This document shows, piece after piece, positions 34,797 to 48,275 of a stretch of DNA of 64,000 nucleotides. This DNA comes from Trichoplax adhaerens. Its lineage: Eukaryota > Placozoa > Uniplacotomia > Trichoplacea > Trichoplacidae. Location of the stretch: positions 5,607,950-5,671,949 of the forward strand of contig NW_002060943.1 in NCBI RefSeq assembly GCF_000150275.1, given 5' to 3'. Made by a program: the position numbers and the translations under genes. Numbering within the stretch: the stretch's first letter is position 1; every line of letters begins with the position of its first letter. A model generated the notes under the pieces. The model saw nothing but the letters and a program-made list of their open reading frames with translations. It was not told the DNA's origin and made no database searches.

Positions 34797-37700
34797 TTAG
34801 AATTTAACTACTAATCTAAGTGGCCGATGAGAAGTAGTAATTTTAGATGGTAAATTTTTAATCCTTTTTATTGGTCCTTCCCTTTTGTTGCCAGCATTAT
34901 AGACAAGGAATAATTCATAATTATTACCCTCATCGCACATTGTCTCCCATTCTTTTTCTGTAATATTAAAGGACGCGTTATCATGATAAGTGGTCGATTT
35001 AACTTCGACGTACGACTCTTCGACGTACGACTCTGGATCGTCATTCTTAGTAATTTTTATATCATATGGTTTTTTACTTTCATTTTCATAGTTTTCCCAG
35101 ACAATTTTATACGTTACTTTTTTATCATTCTTATCGTACCCAGATAGAGTATACGAATTACCATCAGTGTCAACATGGAATTCTTTAAGGTCTCTCTTAT
35201 AGTAGTCCTGAAGATATAAATAAGCAAATTTTTCGCCCCATTTACCAATTTCCTGATTACTTGCTTTAGATATTTCAGAATTCTCCTGTTTTTCATTTGC
35301 TCTTGGAATGCTACATGGTGATTGCTTATTTGGGTCTGTATGGATAGATGACGGCTGCGATTGGTTAAATGGTTGCTTCGATAATCTCGAAGTAACCCCT
35401 TCTCGAGTAATAATTGGAAAATTTGTTGCATGATTTCGACCAGAATTAGGTTTACCTAGGTTATCAACTTCGTTAGAATTAACGAATTTCAAATCTTCTA
35501 ACTTTATCTTTAGGTCCTTATCATTTCTAGGACTCCCTAAGCTATCAGACATTTGTTCTTCAAGCCATTTTGAAAGATCTTCGGGGTCCCAAGTGCAAGA
35601 TAGCCGACGCAAAACGTCTACGTGAGTTTTTTCTTTTTCTTGGTCTAGATTTGACTTTAAATAATTAATTAAAACATCTATAATGTCTTTTAGAAGAATA
35701 TCTTTAACGAATGATAAATCCTGATCGTAAAGAATAACTTTAGCTGAAAAACGATTCTGGTCTTCCTTATCAGGAGATCGTTTTATATACAAGCTATCAA
35801 CTAGATTAAAATTTATATTCTTTAGACAATTACGCCATTTATCGTAAAGTTGTTTAATGTAATCTTTTCTTTCATTCACTGAAAGTGTTGTGTACAGTAA
35901 TAGATTAAATATCAATTGTCTTGTTTTGTCACACGAAAGCGATGAATCCTCTTTTATAATAGACCCGTTTATCGATTTTTCATCAATAATCTGGATTGAA
36001 AAGTATTTACATATAATTTTCATATTCGCTATTGTTAAGTTATCAGGTCGTTTTAACATGTATTGATTAGGTTGAACAAAAGTTTTAGGACAGGATATGA
36101 AACAAAGTGATTTAGCCAATTTTAGACTTCCATCTGTCGACGGTAGTTCAATATTTGCCTTTCGTAGCTTTTCTAAATCTTGGTCATCCCACTGTGATAT
36201 AATAATCTTTTGATATATGTTACCGAATTTGGTAATATATTCGTTCTCCTTAGTAGTGATAGCTTCAAATAATTTAATAGCATCTTCAACGCTTAATGTC
36301 TTACGGGCTCCTAGTAGGTGCATAAGCTTGCTCGATAGAGTAATAGTGCAGTCATCGAATATGGTTTGCATTTGCGGTAATATCCTACCTAGGTCTTCAC
36401 CTAAATCATCGATAAAAGTTGATTCATTTGTATACAATTGATTCATGCGATAGCAGTTATCATTAGTTGCTTTAATACATTCAGCTTTGTTAAGCATAAA
36501 TGTTAAATAGTGTTCGGGGTCATCTTGCTGATTACTATTTAGTCGATTCTTTTTAATGTCATCCTTAAATTTTTCAATATTATCAATTATATCTTTCTCC
36601 CTACTTTGTAAATATTGAAAGAATATTCTCGCATAATCAGCTTCAGGTAAGCAATTTATATAAGGTAGATAAGCAATATGAAACTGAAAGTCATCTGAAA
36701 AGGTTAAATGTTGATAATTCTCCAAATAGCATTTATAACATTTAAGATCATCTGCAGGTATTTTTTTCTTTAGAAGGGTGTTATATGTAGCAGAATCACA
36801 AAAAAAATTTAAAGTTTCTAGCACGCCTAATTGTTTTAATGTGTGTTTTAATGTTGACTTTAAGTTCTCGCTTTGTTCGTCTTCTAGTACTGATTTTAGT
36901 TTGTCATAATAATCTTGTGAAACGTAATTGACGTCATGGCATATAGTCGGTGGGTTTTCAAAGACAATTTCTAATGGTAAATAGCAATCTTTAGCTAATT
37001 GCATGGATCCATTAGTTACTGCCAATTTCAAATTTAATAATCCTCCATTCTTGCCGGATTCAATCTCTAAATTATCGCTAAATTGACATAAAAATACCAC
37101 AATTTCAATTGAGAAATCTTTATCAATGTCTTCTCCATCTTTTAATAATTTAGCTATCTTTTCAATAATAATTTGGTCTTGTATTTCTTTGAGTCCAAGG
37201 CTTTCTAAACATGGTTTGGCATCGGGAATATTCAATATATCTTTACTAATAAGAGTAAGTTGGAGTTTAGCTGCAAATTTTTGATATTTAGGATTAGGTA
37301 AGAATAAATTGGAACTTGAAAATAAAATATCATTGTTGGCCAATAAAATTTTTTTATCCTTATAATCCTCCCTTTCAGATTCAGATTCAGATTTATTCCA
37401 CAAACCTATCAACATTTTAATTAACTTTAGGTATTTTTCTCTACCATCTTCTTTTTTCAAACATTCATCGGCATATATTTCTACTTTTTCGGATAATTCC
37501 TTCAGCGAAAACTTACGCATCTCTTTCTTTAGAGCTTTTAAATCGTGATGTACAATTTTAGATGCATTATCGTTGTCCAGAAACGAAAATGTCTTGTAGA
37601 ATTCGATTTCATCTATAATAGCCTCATTGAATTTCAGCAATTTTTTTGGATCTGAATCAGACGGAATGAATTCAGTATCTTCCAGAGCTTTTTGAACCCC

Positions 37701-38984
37701 TTCTTTGTAAGCTTCTTGCAACTCTTTTGGGACATTGTTTCCCAGTTTTTGTTCAAATAAATCCAATATTAAGTTGCGATTTTTTTTATCATTTCGAGCA
37801 ATAGTTTGTAGTGAAAGTATGTGTGAACTTCCGATATTCTGGAATAAGAATAAATTCCATTCATTTACTAGTAACTGCCTCCTTTCCGGATAGATTAAGA
37901 AATCAGAAATGATGTAGAATGGATAGTTAAGATCAATGTTTGTTGGAAAGTAACTAAATAATTTTTTTTTTTTAGCTTCATTGGTTATTTTGCCTTCCTT
38001 ATTCAATCTGTTAGCAAACATGATACGTGTGCTTTTAGCTTTCTTTAGCGTCTGTGGGCATTCATAACGATTGTAATGTTGGAGTTTCTCTTGTAAATCT
38101 TCAGGAATATCTATGGTGCGCTCTGTTACCAGCCAAGATGTTTTATTTGTTTTTTTCTTTGGAGTCGTTGAGTCTTTCTTGATTTCGTATCGCTTCAAGT
38201 ATGTATTATTTTTTGGGGATTCTAGTCCGGCAGTCTTTCCTGATTCTGTATTGCTGCACTCATTTTCATCTCGTGAAGTTCTTTCTAAACAGATTTTTGT
38301 ATTATTTGTATTATTCGTCTTATTCGTACAAGTTTCTAAAGAAATCATTTTTATCTTTCGTAGATACAGCATAAATAGCAGTGATTTTTTAAGATCTTGG
38401 AACAAGTCCTCAATAATCTCATCCTTTTTGAGTTTGAATAGGAATTGGGTGTTATAGCCTGGAGGAACATTTGCAATACGGTGTGGTAGATCTTTATTCT
38501 CTGTCCAGATTGGAATAACTTGCCATGGATAATCAGAAGCTAGATCTGATTGAGAAGGTTTATTCCATTTTTGATAAGAACTATCGAAGCGAAAAGTATA
38601 TCCGCCGGATTTGATAAAAGCGGCGTCTGAAAAAACGAATACCGATTTAAATCCCATACCTATATAATCGTTATTATTTGAGTTGTTCTTCTTGCTATTA
38701 GATTTTGATTGTGTATTGCCACAGATAGCCTCGACATTTCCAAGATCAAAAGCTTTGCCTGTATGTGAAACGCTTAAATATCTTTCTTTGATTTCAATCT
38801 TGAATGATAAGCTGATATCGCTGTGATCGTTGGCGTTTCGTAGCAACTCAAAAATAATTTGTTCTCGATTTTTAGCAAAAAATTGAATATCTTCATTGAT
38901 TCTACCAGCTAGGTTAGCTGCATTGCTGTCATTTTTACATCGCTGGTCGAATATATCTTCAATTTCCCCTTTCTTGTCCACCAT
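34797..38984 (-). CDS. Sacsin/NO VEIN-like GHKL ATPase with C-terminal DUF3883, 1395 aa (paralogue C)
   Basis: Single-exon gene. The N-terminal ATPase shows the N-box ELLRNANDH (E46, N50, D53), a G1-like SHTGKAF and the G2 box YIGMGFKSVF, as in sacsin and plant NO VEIN proteins. An Asn/Lys/Ser-rich insert precedes G2. The middle, about 900 residues, is helical with no recognised domain. The C-terminal DUF3883 (about 1245-1395) starts EIGKWGEKFAYLYLQDYY and has YDIKITKN and YVEVKST, i.e. the D...E-x-K pattern of PD-(D/E)XK-like folds. Next to that motif is a tandem five-codon duplication. It is clearly related to the two genes at 48-59 kb but strongly diverged from them. Same strand, no introns. 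Role unknown; ATP-driven conformational switching coupled to a nuclease-like domain is the family expectation. Confidence 0.88.
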   Translation of the reverse strand: MVDKKGEIEDIFDQRCKNDSNAANLAGRINEDIQFFAKNREQIIFELLRNANDHSDISLSFKIEIKERYLSVSHTGKAFDLGNVEAICGNTQSKSNSKKNNSNNNDYIGMGFKSVFVFSDAAFIKSGGYTFRFDSSYQKWNKPSQSDLASDYPWQVIPIWTENKDLPHRIANVPPGYNTQFLFKLKKDEIIEDLFQDLKKSLLFMLYLRKIKMISLETCTNKTNNTNNTKICLERTSRDENECSNTESGKTAGLESPKNNTYLKRYEIKKDSTTPKKKTNKTSWLVTERTIDIPEDLQEKLQHYNRYECPQTLKKAKSTRIMFANRLNKEGKITNEAKKKKLFSYFPTNIDLNYPFYIISDFLIYPERRQLLVNEWNLFLFQNIGSSHILSLQTIARNDKKNRNLILDLFEQKLGNNVPKELQEAYKEGVQKALEDTEFIPSDSDPKKLLKFNEAIIDEIEFYKTFSFLDNDNASKIVHHDLKALKKEMRKFSLKELSEKVEIYADECLKKEDGREKYLKLIKMLIGLWNKSESESEREDYKDKKILLANNDILFSSSNLFLPNPKYQKFAAKLQLTLISKDILNIPDAKPCLESLGLKEIQDQIIIEKIAKLLKDGEDIDKDFSIEIVVFLCQFSDNLEIESGKNGGLLNLKLAVTNGSMQLAKDCYLPLEIVFENPPTICHDVNYVSQDYYDKLKSVLEDEQSENLKSTLKHTLKQLGVLETLNFFCDSATYNTLLKKKIPADDLKCYKCYLENYQHLTFSDDFQFHIAYLPYINCLPEADYARIFFQYLQSREKDIIDNIEKFKDDIKKNRLNSNQQDDPEHYLTFMLNKAECIKATNDNCYRMNQLYTNESTFIDDLGEDLGRILPQMQTIFDDCTITLSSKLMHLLGARKTLSVEDAIKLFEAITTKENEYITKFGNIYQKIIISQWDDQDLEKLRKANIELPSTDGSLKLAKSLCFISCPKTFVQPNQYMLKRPDNLTIANMKIICKYFSIQIIDEKSINGSIIKEDSSLSCDKTRQLIFNLLLYTTLSVNERKDYIKQLYDKWRNCLKNINFNLVDSLYIKRSPDKEDQNRFSAKVILYDQDLSFVKDILLKDIIDVLINYLKSNLDQEKEKTHVDVLRRLSCTWDPEDLSKWLEEQMSDSLGSPRNDKDLKIKLEDLKFVNSNEVDNLGKPNSGRNHATNFPIITREGVTSRLSKQPFNQSQPSSIHTDPNKQSPCSIPRANEKQENSEISKASNQEIGKWGEKFAYLYLQDYYKRDLKEFHVDTDGNSYTLSGYDKNDKKVTYKIVWENYENESKKPYDIKITKNDDPESYVEESYVEVKSTTYHDNASFNITEKEWETMCDEGNNYELFLVYNAGNKREGPIKRIKNLPSKITTSHRPLRLVVKF

Positions 38985-41900
38985 TTTCTATTAACATCGA
39001 CGTCTATCTCTCTCCCTTGGTACCTATATTAATATTGATAATAAAGGTTCATATATATTTCAATGTTAATAATAGTAATAGATATATTTGTATTTACATA
39101 TATGTAAATGTATAAGTACAATGATTACACTAGACAATAGGGGAAGCGGGTTTATACTTTCTATAATAATTTATTGTCAAAATTTTGAAATTTGCCTTAA
39201 CTCTTAGATTAGACAAAGTGTTATAGCTGGAGTCTTATGATGAAAGAATTAAAATGTAGCAATACTATCGCTTCAAAATGCTTTTATCTATAATATGAAA
39301 ATTGATGGTAGTACGAGCAGCTTTCTTTATTTAATATTGTTTTAGTACGGCTAAGTGTAATTTTAGAATTTCTATCAAAGAATTCTTCATAGTAGTTTGA
39401 GATAATAATTGCTGCATCTTTCTACACTGTATAATCCAACGATAAAATCGATCAAAGTATCTTATTGAAATATAAACGGCATTTGTTGTAAGGGAACAGA
39501 AGGGCATTCACATGCCTATAAGACTTTTATGTCTGCTATACAATATCAACGTGAAAGTTCGGAATATTATAGTCTAAAATAGGTTATCGCAGCTCATGGC
39601 TATATTAAGGGACTTGATAAATATTTTACTCGCTGCAAGTATGAGCAATAAAGAGTTAATAATAGTCGACTTAGGCTTTGCTTTTAATACTGAGTTAGAG
39701 TAAAGCAAGAGAAATACAAGACCCATTAAAAAAGTAATGGGACTGCTTCGATATCTTGAAAATACTTTATTTATTCATAACATTTAACGTTAAAACCTTC
39801 AAAGTAATCACCGACAGCTTCATCGCACTTACTCGTACGTAATCAAGGTTGATTTTTAGAATTCTCTTTCAAAAATTACACTATAGAAGTAATTTATAGC
39901 TGTAAGAAAAAAATGAAGTATTGATGAAGTAGAAAAATCCAGGAATCTTACCCACTGTTAGTAGTTTTGACTAATTTAATTAATTAATTACGCTAGAAAT
40001 TATCCTTGAAATCAATATTCTGCAAACTCGATCACTTTATCCAGCCTGCAATTATGCAATTTATTATTATTATTCCATCTTAATTTTGTTAAGTACTATA
40101 TTGAGTTATATATATTATTTTGCAAGTTTAACTTGGCCGACATTTAGTACGTTTCGGCTAAACTGTAAATATACGCTCGTTAAGTTAATATAGTCCTGAA
40201 TACTTTAGTTTTAAAAATAGAAAATAATTTATAATAGGTTACTAGCTAAATTTGGAAAGGAATTATTTGTAGAATCTGTCTGAACTTGTGTGATAAACTT
40301 TCATAGCTTCGTTGCAATTACTTTGGAATAGCACATAATAGTTTTATACCAGTAATAAATCTTAAGTTTTTGTAACACCAACTACTCTGTAAAATACTGT
40401 ATATGAAGAGCTACGTAATTTGGTAGTGCTGTTATAGAAATTGTAGAGAAGTGCTAGATGTTTGAGAGGTTATATTGAAGTAAGATATTATGGTTATTTG
40501 CTGTACTAGTTGCTAGTATTTCCAGCTTCTGTTATAACTTCTTTTCCATTGGTAGTTGCCATTGTACTACGTTTCATTTACGATTATTTATACGTTTGGT
40601 ATTAGAATAGATCAAGATTAAGATAAAGATGGTATTTCTCTCAAAAGATGCGCTGGTTCAGGTAGGGTATTATTGCAGTTGTAGTAAGTCCCAAAATTTT
40701 TCCTTTATCACTAATAAAAGTCTCTGAACGGGTAGGAAATTAAATGACATGAAGTCTGCTATTAGTCAAAAATATGTCAATGTCACTATTTTTAATTCAC
40801 TATTATAGCTTGAGTATTGCTAACTACGGCGATACTTGAACGATAGTAAAGGCTAGAAAACGTTGTAATTCTCGTTGACAATCTATCTTAAGGCGGTGAA
40901 TGTTTTTAACTGGAAACATGCCTTAATAATAGAATATTGCTCTAATGTCATAGAATTAAAATTGTAATTGGTACTTTGAAATACAGCTCAGCTCTTTCAT
41001 TCCGCTACATGATTGCAATTTACTATGGACTATCTAACTACTGTGAAAGATAAACTATTTACTAGCTATAATTACCTGCTTCAGAATTGCTTGCTTGGCT
41101 TTACTTCTGGTATTTATCGAAGTTAATTAAATGCTAGAAAATTCAGATTTAATGGATTAACTTTATCGTTATTATATCCCAACGATAACGAATATTTGTC
41201 CAATTTGATAGCTTATTTTCTTCTAAAAATTTTCGAAGCGACTATGGAAAGTTATCGTTGTTTTCTATATCAGAATATAGACGAATTTCTAAATCTAATA
41301 AAATACTAAGCGTCACTTATTGCGCTTATCTATCCAGGTCTGAGTGATATCAATCTCGGTAACTCAATCAACATAGCTGTGGTAAGAGAATGGGTAGATA
41401 GTACATAAGTAATCAAGTTTTAATCCTAAATTGTTATCTAATAAATAGTAATGTCTTAAGGCGTTGTTTTTGATTCTACAGAAGAATTGAATGGAGCGTT
41501 TTGTTTGATATGCAATCTATTGTATTTATCATTAAACACTATTATTAGTAGTATCATTAATAATTGGTAAAAGATAATTAAATACTATGAATATTCATCA
41601 GTACGGTGTTGATTAATGTTATTTTGCACATATAAACAATGCTATTTTTTAGATCTGCTTGGCATGGAAATTTTTCCGAACCACGCCTGGACCCGGAAGT
41701 AAATTGATAATAAAGTGGATAAGCACTGTTCCAGTATCTTCAGTGCCATCTACGGTAGCTAAGCCTTATCGTTTCAAGAATCACATTGCACTTATAAACT
41801 TGTAAGATAGTCGAAATACAGCAAGTTCCGAAATCATTTTGTTATCATTATGATTACTTGACGCAGATTTGATAGCTCGACTTTATTCTTGTTATGAAAC

Positions 41901-44220
41901 TAAATAATGTAAGTGACGTCAATAACCCATCGAATAGATAGCTAGAGCAATTTTTTGTTAAGAAGTTAAATGATGTATGTGACGTCAAATAACCTATCAA
42001 ATTGATAGCTTGGCTTTATTCTTAACCTTCTTCTAGACTGCTCTTGCACAACTTTTCACGATTTAATTTGTTTTTACCTAAATTAGGAACTTCTAAAAGA
42101 TTTTCAAAGTATTATAAGATAACTAAGCGTAATTAAATTACAAATAAGTGATGTTAAAACAATGATTAATACCTCTTAGAATATTTAATTAAATACAAAA
42201 TGTTGCCGTTGGCACTTTTAAAGGTTTCCTTACAGCAACTACCGATGCTAATTTTTTCGTGATGACGTAGAATTTAATGTCTAATTAATGGTTTTAAATA
42301 ATTATGAATAGAATAGTATTGATATTTATAAAAATAACGCATTAACGCACTTAGTTTTGCCCACCTAAAGTGCAACGGAATAAATAGAACACCGAAAGTG
42401 CCAGTCTAAAATCTCTTAAAACTTGAAAGTATAGCACATTCTATTACTGTCTATAGTACTAAAATCGCAAGGAATCAGCTTATAGTTACTGTATTTTTAA
42501 TATCGGAACTAAATGGTGATGATCGAGTGACTTAAACTGAGATATTCGATAAATTTTGAAGCGTGCATTTCAACTTTATGTTGTAACCGTAAACCCGTAA
42601 CACACAATCTTCTAAACCCTAGTAATGAATTTTTTCCCTTAATGTCATTGTATTGCCACTAATTAAAAAGTTCTAAATTGTTACTATTCATAATAAATCT
42701 TATAAAATGCTTCATTGTTATTATAATGGTAATAGAAACTAAATAAACTTTTATATCTAGCGTATCGGCGTTCCGTAATTTTCTAACTGATGATTGCATG
42801 ATTCTAAGAGAAAATCCAGTCGCAGATTAACATTTTATCTCGCCATTCACTTCATAATGACCACATTGTACACAATCTTTGCAATGGAACGGTTTAGAGT
42901 GCTATATTGATCTCGAAAGTTTGTAACTCAAATAAGGATGTGGTCGCGATGACTTTTCATCTCTCTATTCATAACCACAAGACAGTACGCGTATGCGAGT
43001 ATCAGTAACTGTTACGAGCTAGGAATAGCCCTAGCTTGCAGCAAGGATTGAGAGAGTGATTTGTACCCTTTACTACTATTATTTGGAATACCAGATAATT
43101 GGTATTCCAAGGCAGATTGGATTTAACATAGAAAGACCTTCAAGACTTACTAGAAAATCACAATCTAATTTATTGTCGGCGAACTCGCCGTTTATATAGG
43201 CTTCGGACCTAAACCGGTTTAGCTACGCAAGTCACCTTGTCTATTAGAAATTAACCAAATTAATACTCTAAAGAGATTCTATCTGTACAGATTAGATACA
43301 GCTTAATCCTATTAAATTTACTGTAACAATATTAAAATAATCAATGCTTATTACTAGTTTAACAGATGCATATAAAGCTTTCCTACCAAGACATTTCATC
43401 TAAACTTAGGAATCGTACTTTGAATCTTAACACTTGGAGGTGATAGACATAATCCAGTTTAGCTGGTTGGCAATTACTACTTTAGTCTATATAATCCTAA
43501 ATTAAGTATATCAACTGTTAACCACTAAAATTACAATTAAGGAGACCGTAAAACATTTCTGAGATATAAACATATATAGAACGTAACATAGAAATAAAGC
43601 ATACGTCACGAAGATTACTTTCGTGACAGTAATTAAAAACGATGCCATTTAAGGAAGCGTGTGAGAAAGTACCGTAAATTGTTAAAAGACAACAATGAAT
43701 TATTTTAGCTTTACCACAGGCACAAGGTGATTGATGAATGGCAGCATTCGATTATATGATGTCAGTTTTCAATTTTGATACATTTACGGAATCAATTCAA
43801 AAATAATCCTTTATCTAATATACCAGATTTACGAGTTCTTTCGAATCTTACAAAGTAATACCATTGAGGACCAGAACTCTACTGTACGTTAAAATTTCGA
43901 ACTGTTGCGACTTGAAATATTGCCTAATTATTACTTCAGCTAAAGGTATGGCTGTATTTATTAATAAATACTAACGTAGAAAGTTACGAACATAAGCTAA
44001 CGGCGACTTAATAATGATTAGCTTAAAAGAGACTGTAAAACTAGTCTAAAAACACAGGATCCTTACTAAATTTTTTAATATAAGCGAAATCTACATCGAA
44101 CATGGGCAACAATTTTACTATTATGCTATCCTCTTTGTCAAGGTATACATTGGATTAAATACATCAACAAGTCGAAAATGTTTTCACTTATTGCACACTA
44201 CGTATTTACGGTTCAAATGT
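38985..44220. other. Gene-poor region with a dispersed repeat
   Basis: Over 5 kb without a recognisable exon. Short frames are scattered and unsupported. It holds the second copy of the dispersed repeat (41745-42090). The leftmost few hundred bases must contain the promoter of the 34.8-39.0 kb gene. Confidence 0.4.
41745..42090. repeat. Dispersed repeat copy 2, uninterrupted
   Basis: Matches the two halves of the copy at 32140-33010 without the 560-bp insert. It also contains an internal duplication of about 60 bp: AATGTAAGTGACGTCAATAA near 41908 and GATGTATGTGACGTCAAATA near 41970, each followed by a GATAGCT word. Confidence 0.65.
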
Positions 44221-46600
44221 TTGGCAAGTTGATGAGCAAACTTGACACTAGTTATCGGCTCATGGCTAATCCACGTACGTATCGTCCATGCGAGATCTAC
44301 GCTAACGATTATAAATGCACTATTTTATAGCAAGGAGTATCTAATTCGGAAGAGACTCATTAGACATGCCATGACAGATTGGTGGGAGATAAAATAATCC
44401 TATACAAGTGTTACATTGTGTAGCATTTATTTCCTACAACAGCCACTTCTCACAGCACTACCATCATTATTAGTCGTATTCATTAACAGAGTGGCGATGG
44501 CCAGCGACATGTTTTAGACCTTTGGTATGTGGAGTTTGCCAAAGCTTCTTTTCCTTGACCTTGGTTAGTTTAAAGTTGCCTGGTAAATTTCTAACCGCTG
44601 TCAAATAAGCTTAAGACAAGTGTTTGGAAATGAAGATGGTGGAGGAAATGCTGTACGTCTGTGGAGAGACTTAAAATCTTGCACCAGTCGCCCCCGCTTC
44701 TCGTAGATTACAGAGATTAGATAGAAATCTTTAAGATTAGATTAGATTAGATTAAAGTAAGGATTCTCGATAACATGATGGAGAACAGTTAATTAAAGAA
44801 CAAAATGACTACAGCACCTTAACGTCTTTCTCTCTCTTCTCTCAGTACTCCTTAGTAAGGAGGTGCTACCATCACTGAATGTTTTAGTATGTATAATCGG
44901 TAAATGGAACGAATGCCACTGAAAGCGCATTTTTACGTTGCCACACGGCTCTACTACATGAACGTGTATGGGAGAACTAATAGAATTTAGAAATTCTAGA
45001 AAAATTGAAAGCATCATCTGCAAACTTCGATTCTGTTATATATAGTACTGCTCCATATGGTAATGCTCAGATATAAAATACAATAGTTGTCATACTGTAG
45101 GACCATACTAATTCCTGTTCATGTTATCGAGACACTAGAGCCAGCCCGAAATAGTCCAAATACAATCAAATCTAAACTCAAATATGTAAGACGCATCAAT
45201 AAAGCAAAAAAGTAGTTGGTACAGTAAAAGCTAAATCAGGGCCATGCAAAAAAACATAAGAGGATGTATCTACTGCCAAGATGATCGCCAAGTTGATAAG
45301 CAAGATTGACACTAGCCTTCGTTAATCCATCAGTTGCCACTAGGTGATATAGCACTACCACAACAATGATTATTACTCGTATTTATCAACAAGATGGCGA
45401 CAGCCAGCTACATGGTTCAGACCTTTGCTATGTGAATTTGTCAATTTTCTTTTTCCTTGCTACAGGTTTGTTTGAAGTTGCCTTAAGGCAAATTTCTAAC
45501 CACTATTAAATGACCTGATGCAAAAATATTTCGAACGGAAAGTGAAGAGAATAAGCGTATACAGAAACTCAAAATCGCAAATTACTGGACGGTAGCATTA
45601 TTACAAATCGTCTGTTAGTGTACAACACTGTGGAGACCAATAACTTTCAAAACAGTACTGTATATGACGATTATGACAGCTTTAGCTTACGCCTGAGTAT
45701 TACCATCCGAATGCTTTAATTTTTTTAGATTTTCTATAGGTTTTCCCAAGTCCCATTGTAGTACTTTCATTTTTAATTTCTGAAACTTACAATAATAGCA
45801 GGGACTAGTAAATGAAAGGCAGAGGAATCTTTTAGCAATGCAAGTTATACTGTGAGATTCAATCCTCTAGTACAGTTTCTGCCTTAATGTGCAATTGCAT
45901 ATCATGAGAGTGAAACTCTTCTCAAAACTCTGCTATGATGCTGAAGAGTCTTGTAAATAGTACTGCACATTGTCCGGTTTTCGATGTTACCAGTTAAAGT
46001 AACAGGAGAAATAGTTAGTCATCACATTTTTGCTAGTGAAATTCCTTGAAACTGCCTCCCTCTTTCTTTTTGTATTGTAGTTTAATAGTCATTGATGGCA
46101 TACGACTACGTATCTGTATCTACAGTACTATAAAATGATCGCCATGTTGATAAGCAAGATTGACATTAGTCACCATTAATCCATTCATCGTCAATGCGAG
46201 AGCTACAGTAGAGACTAATAAGAAATGCCATGATAAAATGATGCAAACTGTATTAATTATAATTATTGCCGTTGTTTGCACTTATTGCTTTCGTCATTCA
46301 CCAATCGCAGTACTACAATAATAATTATAATTATAGTTACAATCATCAGTCATTTGTATTCACAAACAGGATAACCACAACTAGTTTCTGGTTAAGATCT
46401 TTGCTAAATGGGTTTGTCAAGGTATTTTCCCTTGGTATCGGTTTGTTTGAAGTTGCCTTGCAAATTTTTAGTCGCTGTCAAATAACTCGTAGACGTTAAA
46501 GTGTTTCGAAATGAAGAGTGGATGCTAGCGAGCAAAGTAAAGACCTGCTATATGTAAACACTCAAGGTTCTAGAGACTGGCTCTTGCATTTTAATAATAT
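44221..46600. repeat. Three diverged tandem copies of a unit of about 0.85-1.05 kb
   Basis: Copies start near 44221, 45285 and 46134 with GCCAAGTTGATAAGCAAGATTGACACTAG-like sequence (44221 is the most diverged). They share a later block with CAGACCTTTGCTATGTG, TTTTCCTTG, GGTTTGTTTGAAGTTGCCTT, GCAAATTTCTAACCGCTGTCAAATAA and TTTCGAAATGAAGA. No reading frame is common to all three, so the unit is probably non-coding or a decayed element. Confidence 0.78.
44733..44754. repeat. (GATTA)n microsatellite
   Basis: Four consecutive GATTA units, preceded by a related AGATTAGATAG stretch. It lies at the end of the first 1-kb repeat unit. Confidence 0.85.
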
Positions 46601-48275
46601 GACCTTGAATATGATTTAGTTCGATTCTGTGATAATTAATGCACATCCATAGAGGTTTTTTTATTATCTCCATGGTAGGTCTTAATTTTACTGACAATAT
46701 GGAGTATTACAGTATCCAAGTTTGTCGAATAATACTATCAAATTTTCGTTATTATCTGTTCTCTTATTCACGGTAGTATGATCAATGCTTCATATGATAA
46801 CATAAATAAAGTGTATGTGCTGTTACCTGTAAATTTATTCAACGATAGTAAATACGGTATTCTGTCTACGTAACACAAAACTCATATACTCTTTTAACGG
46901 CTTAGATATGTATAGTTGCATTGTAAGCTTACTTCACAAAGTAGCGTTAACAGTATTACTTATCAATAACGATTAATATCAGTCATATTAGTGTCTAAAA
47001 GTTTATACTTGCTACGATTATGATACTAAAGGCTCAACGTTTTATTTAATTAAGATTTTTAAAGACAATATTAATTTAAGAGCGATCAAAAGCTATGAAT
47101 TCTGCAGCCTTTAAATTTTTCTACTAAATATCTTGATCAGGAGAATGTATTGATTTTTCTATAATTACTACCAATTCGCAATCAAAATTTTTGTGGTTGA
47201 TATCGTGTATTGATGTATAGGTTCTCCTTTTCCAATAATAGAGTGATATAGCAATAATACTAAATATTTCCAATACTTCGATACACAATTTTCATAATCT
47301 TGCTTACTCTTACTAATAATACCGATTTCTTTTATTTCCTATCTAAATTTTCATATTGACATAGATAGTTGTAATAATTTATTATGGCAACTATATAATC
47401 AGCTAGCTCTATGTTATCTTTAGAAGTAACAATAAAAGTACTAGCTAGGGTACTAATATAACAGGTTCACCGATAATAAATTATTTTACAGTACCGCATA
47501 TGCGTATAGTTGGCGATAGCAATAAAAGATATTTTTTGGTGCGATGTACTATAATGGAGTTTCGTTGAATCGGCAATTACTTATTATTTAGAAATTGATG
47601 CCATATGGATTTTACTTATCTTTATATAATGAAGCAAATTTTATTTATCATAGGTTTATGACGATGTATTATAAATACCAACAGGAACTGAGATAACTCC
47701 TTAATTTTAAACATCACATAGCTTATAGCAAATAATGGCATGATGTAACAAATTATTTGTTTAAAGGCAAATATCTTATTAGCAACCATTTTTACGTAAT
47801 ATTGACAGACTCTGTTAATATTTTAGCATGTCTATAATATAGATATTACCGTAAAATAAGAGGTAAAACTTATCTTTTACAAAAAAAATGGCGGAAATAA
47901 GCCAACTAATGATGTTCCTTCGTTATCAAATTAGTAATCCAATGATAACTTTAACCTGATCTTTCCTACCTTTAGAATGAAGCGATATTTAAATTAAGAT
48001 CACAGCTACTTATATTATAACTGTTAACGGGTTTTGACCGTAACCTAACCATTTCTAAATAGAATGATAATTTAACGCCTATCTAGGATTAGTAGCTCGA
48101 TCAGTTTTGCTTTAGCAGTATTTTCATTTATGGCTCGGAAATGATGCCAAACAGAATTGGTAAAATAGGTATTTGCTTTCATCTAAAACAAAATATTCAA
48201 TTCAAAATTAACCTCATTCCAATGTAACACATTGTTATCACATGATTAATGACTACAGCTAACATTTCTTATAAG
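46601..48275. other. Intergenic, nothing recognised
   Basis: AT-rich sequence without exon-like frames. Its right end is the 3' flank of the broken GHKL-DUF3883 paralogue. Confidence 0.4.

Noticed and set aside
46266-46499. 77-codon frame in the third 1-kb repeat unit
   Set aside because: The frame is not kept in the other two units, so it is not a conserved gene.
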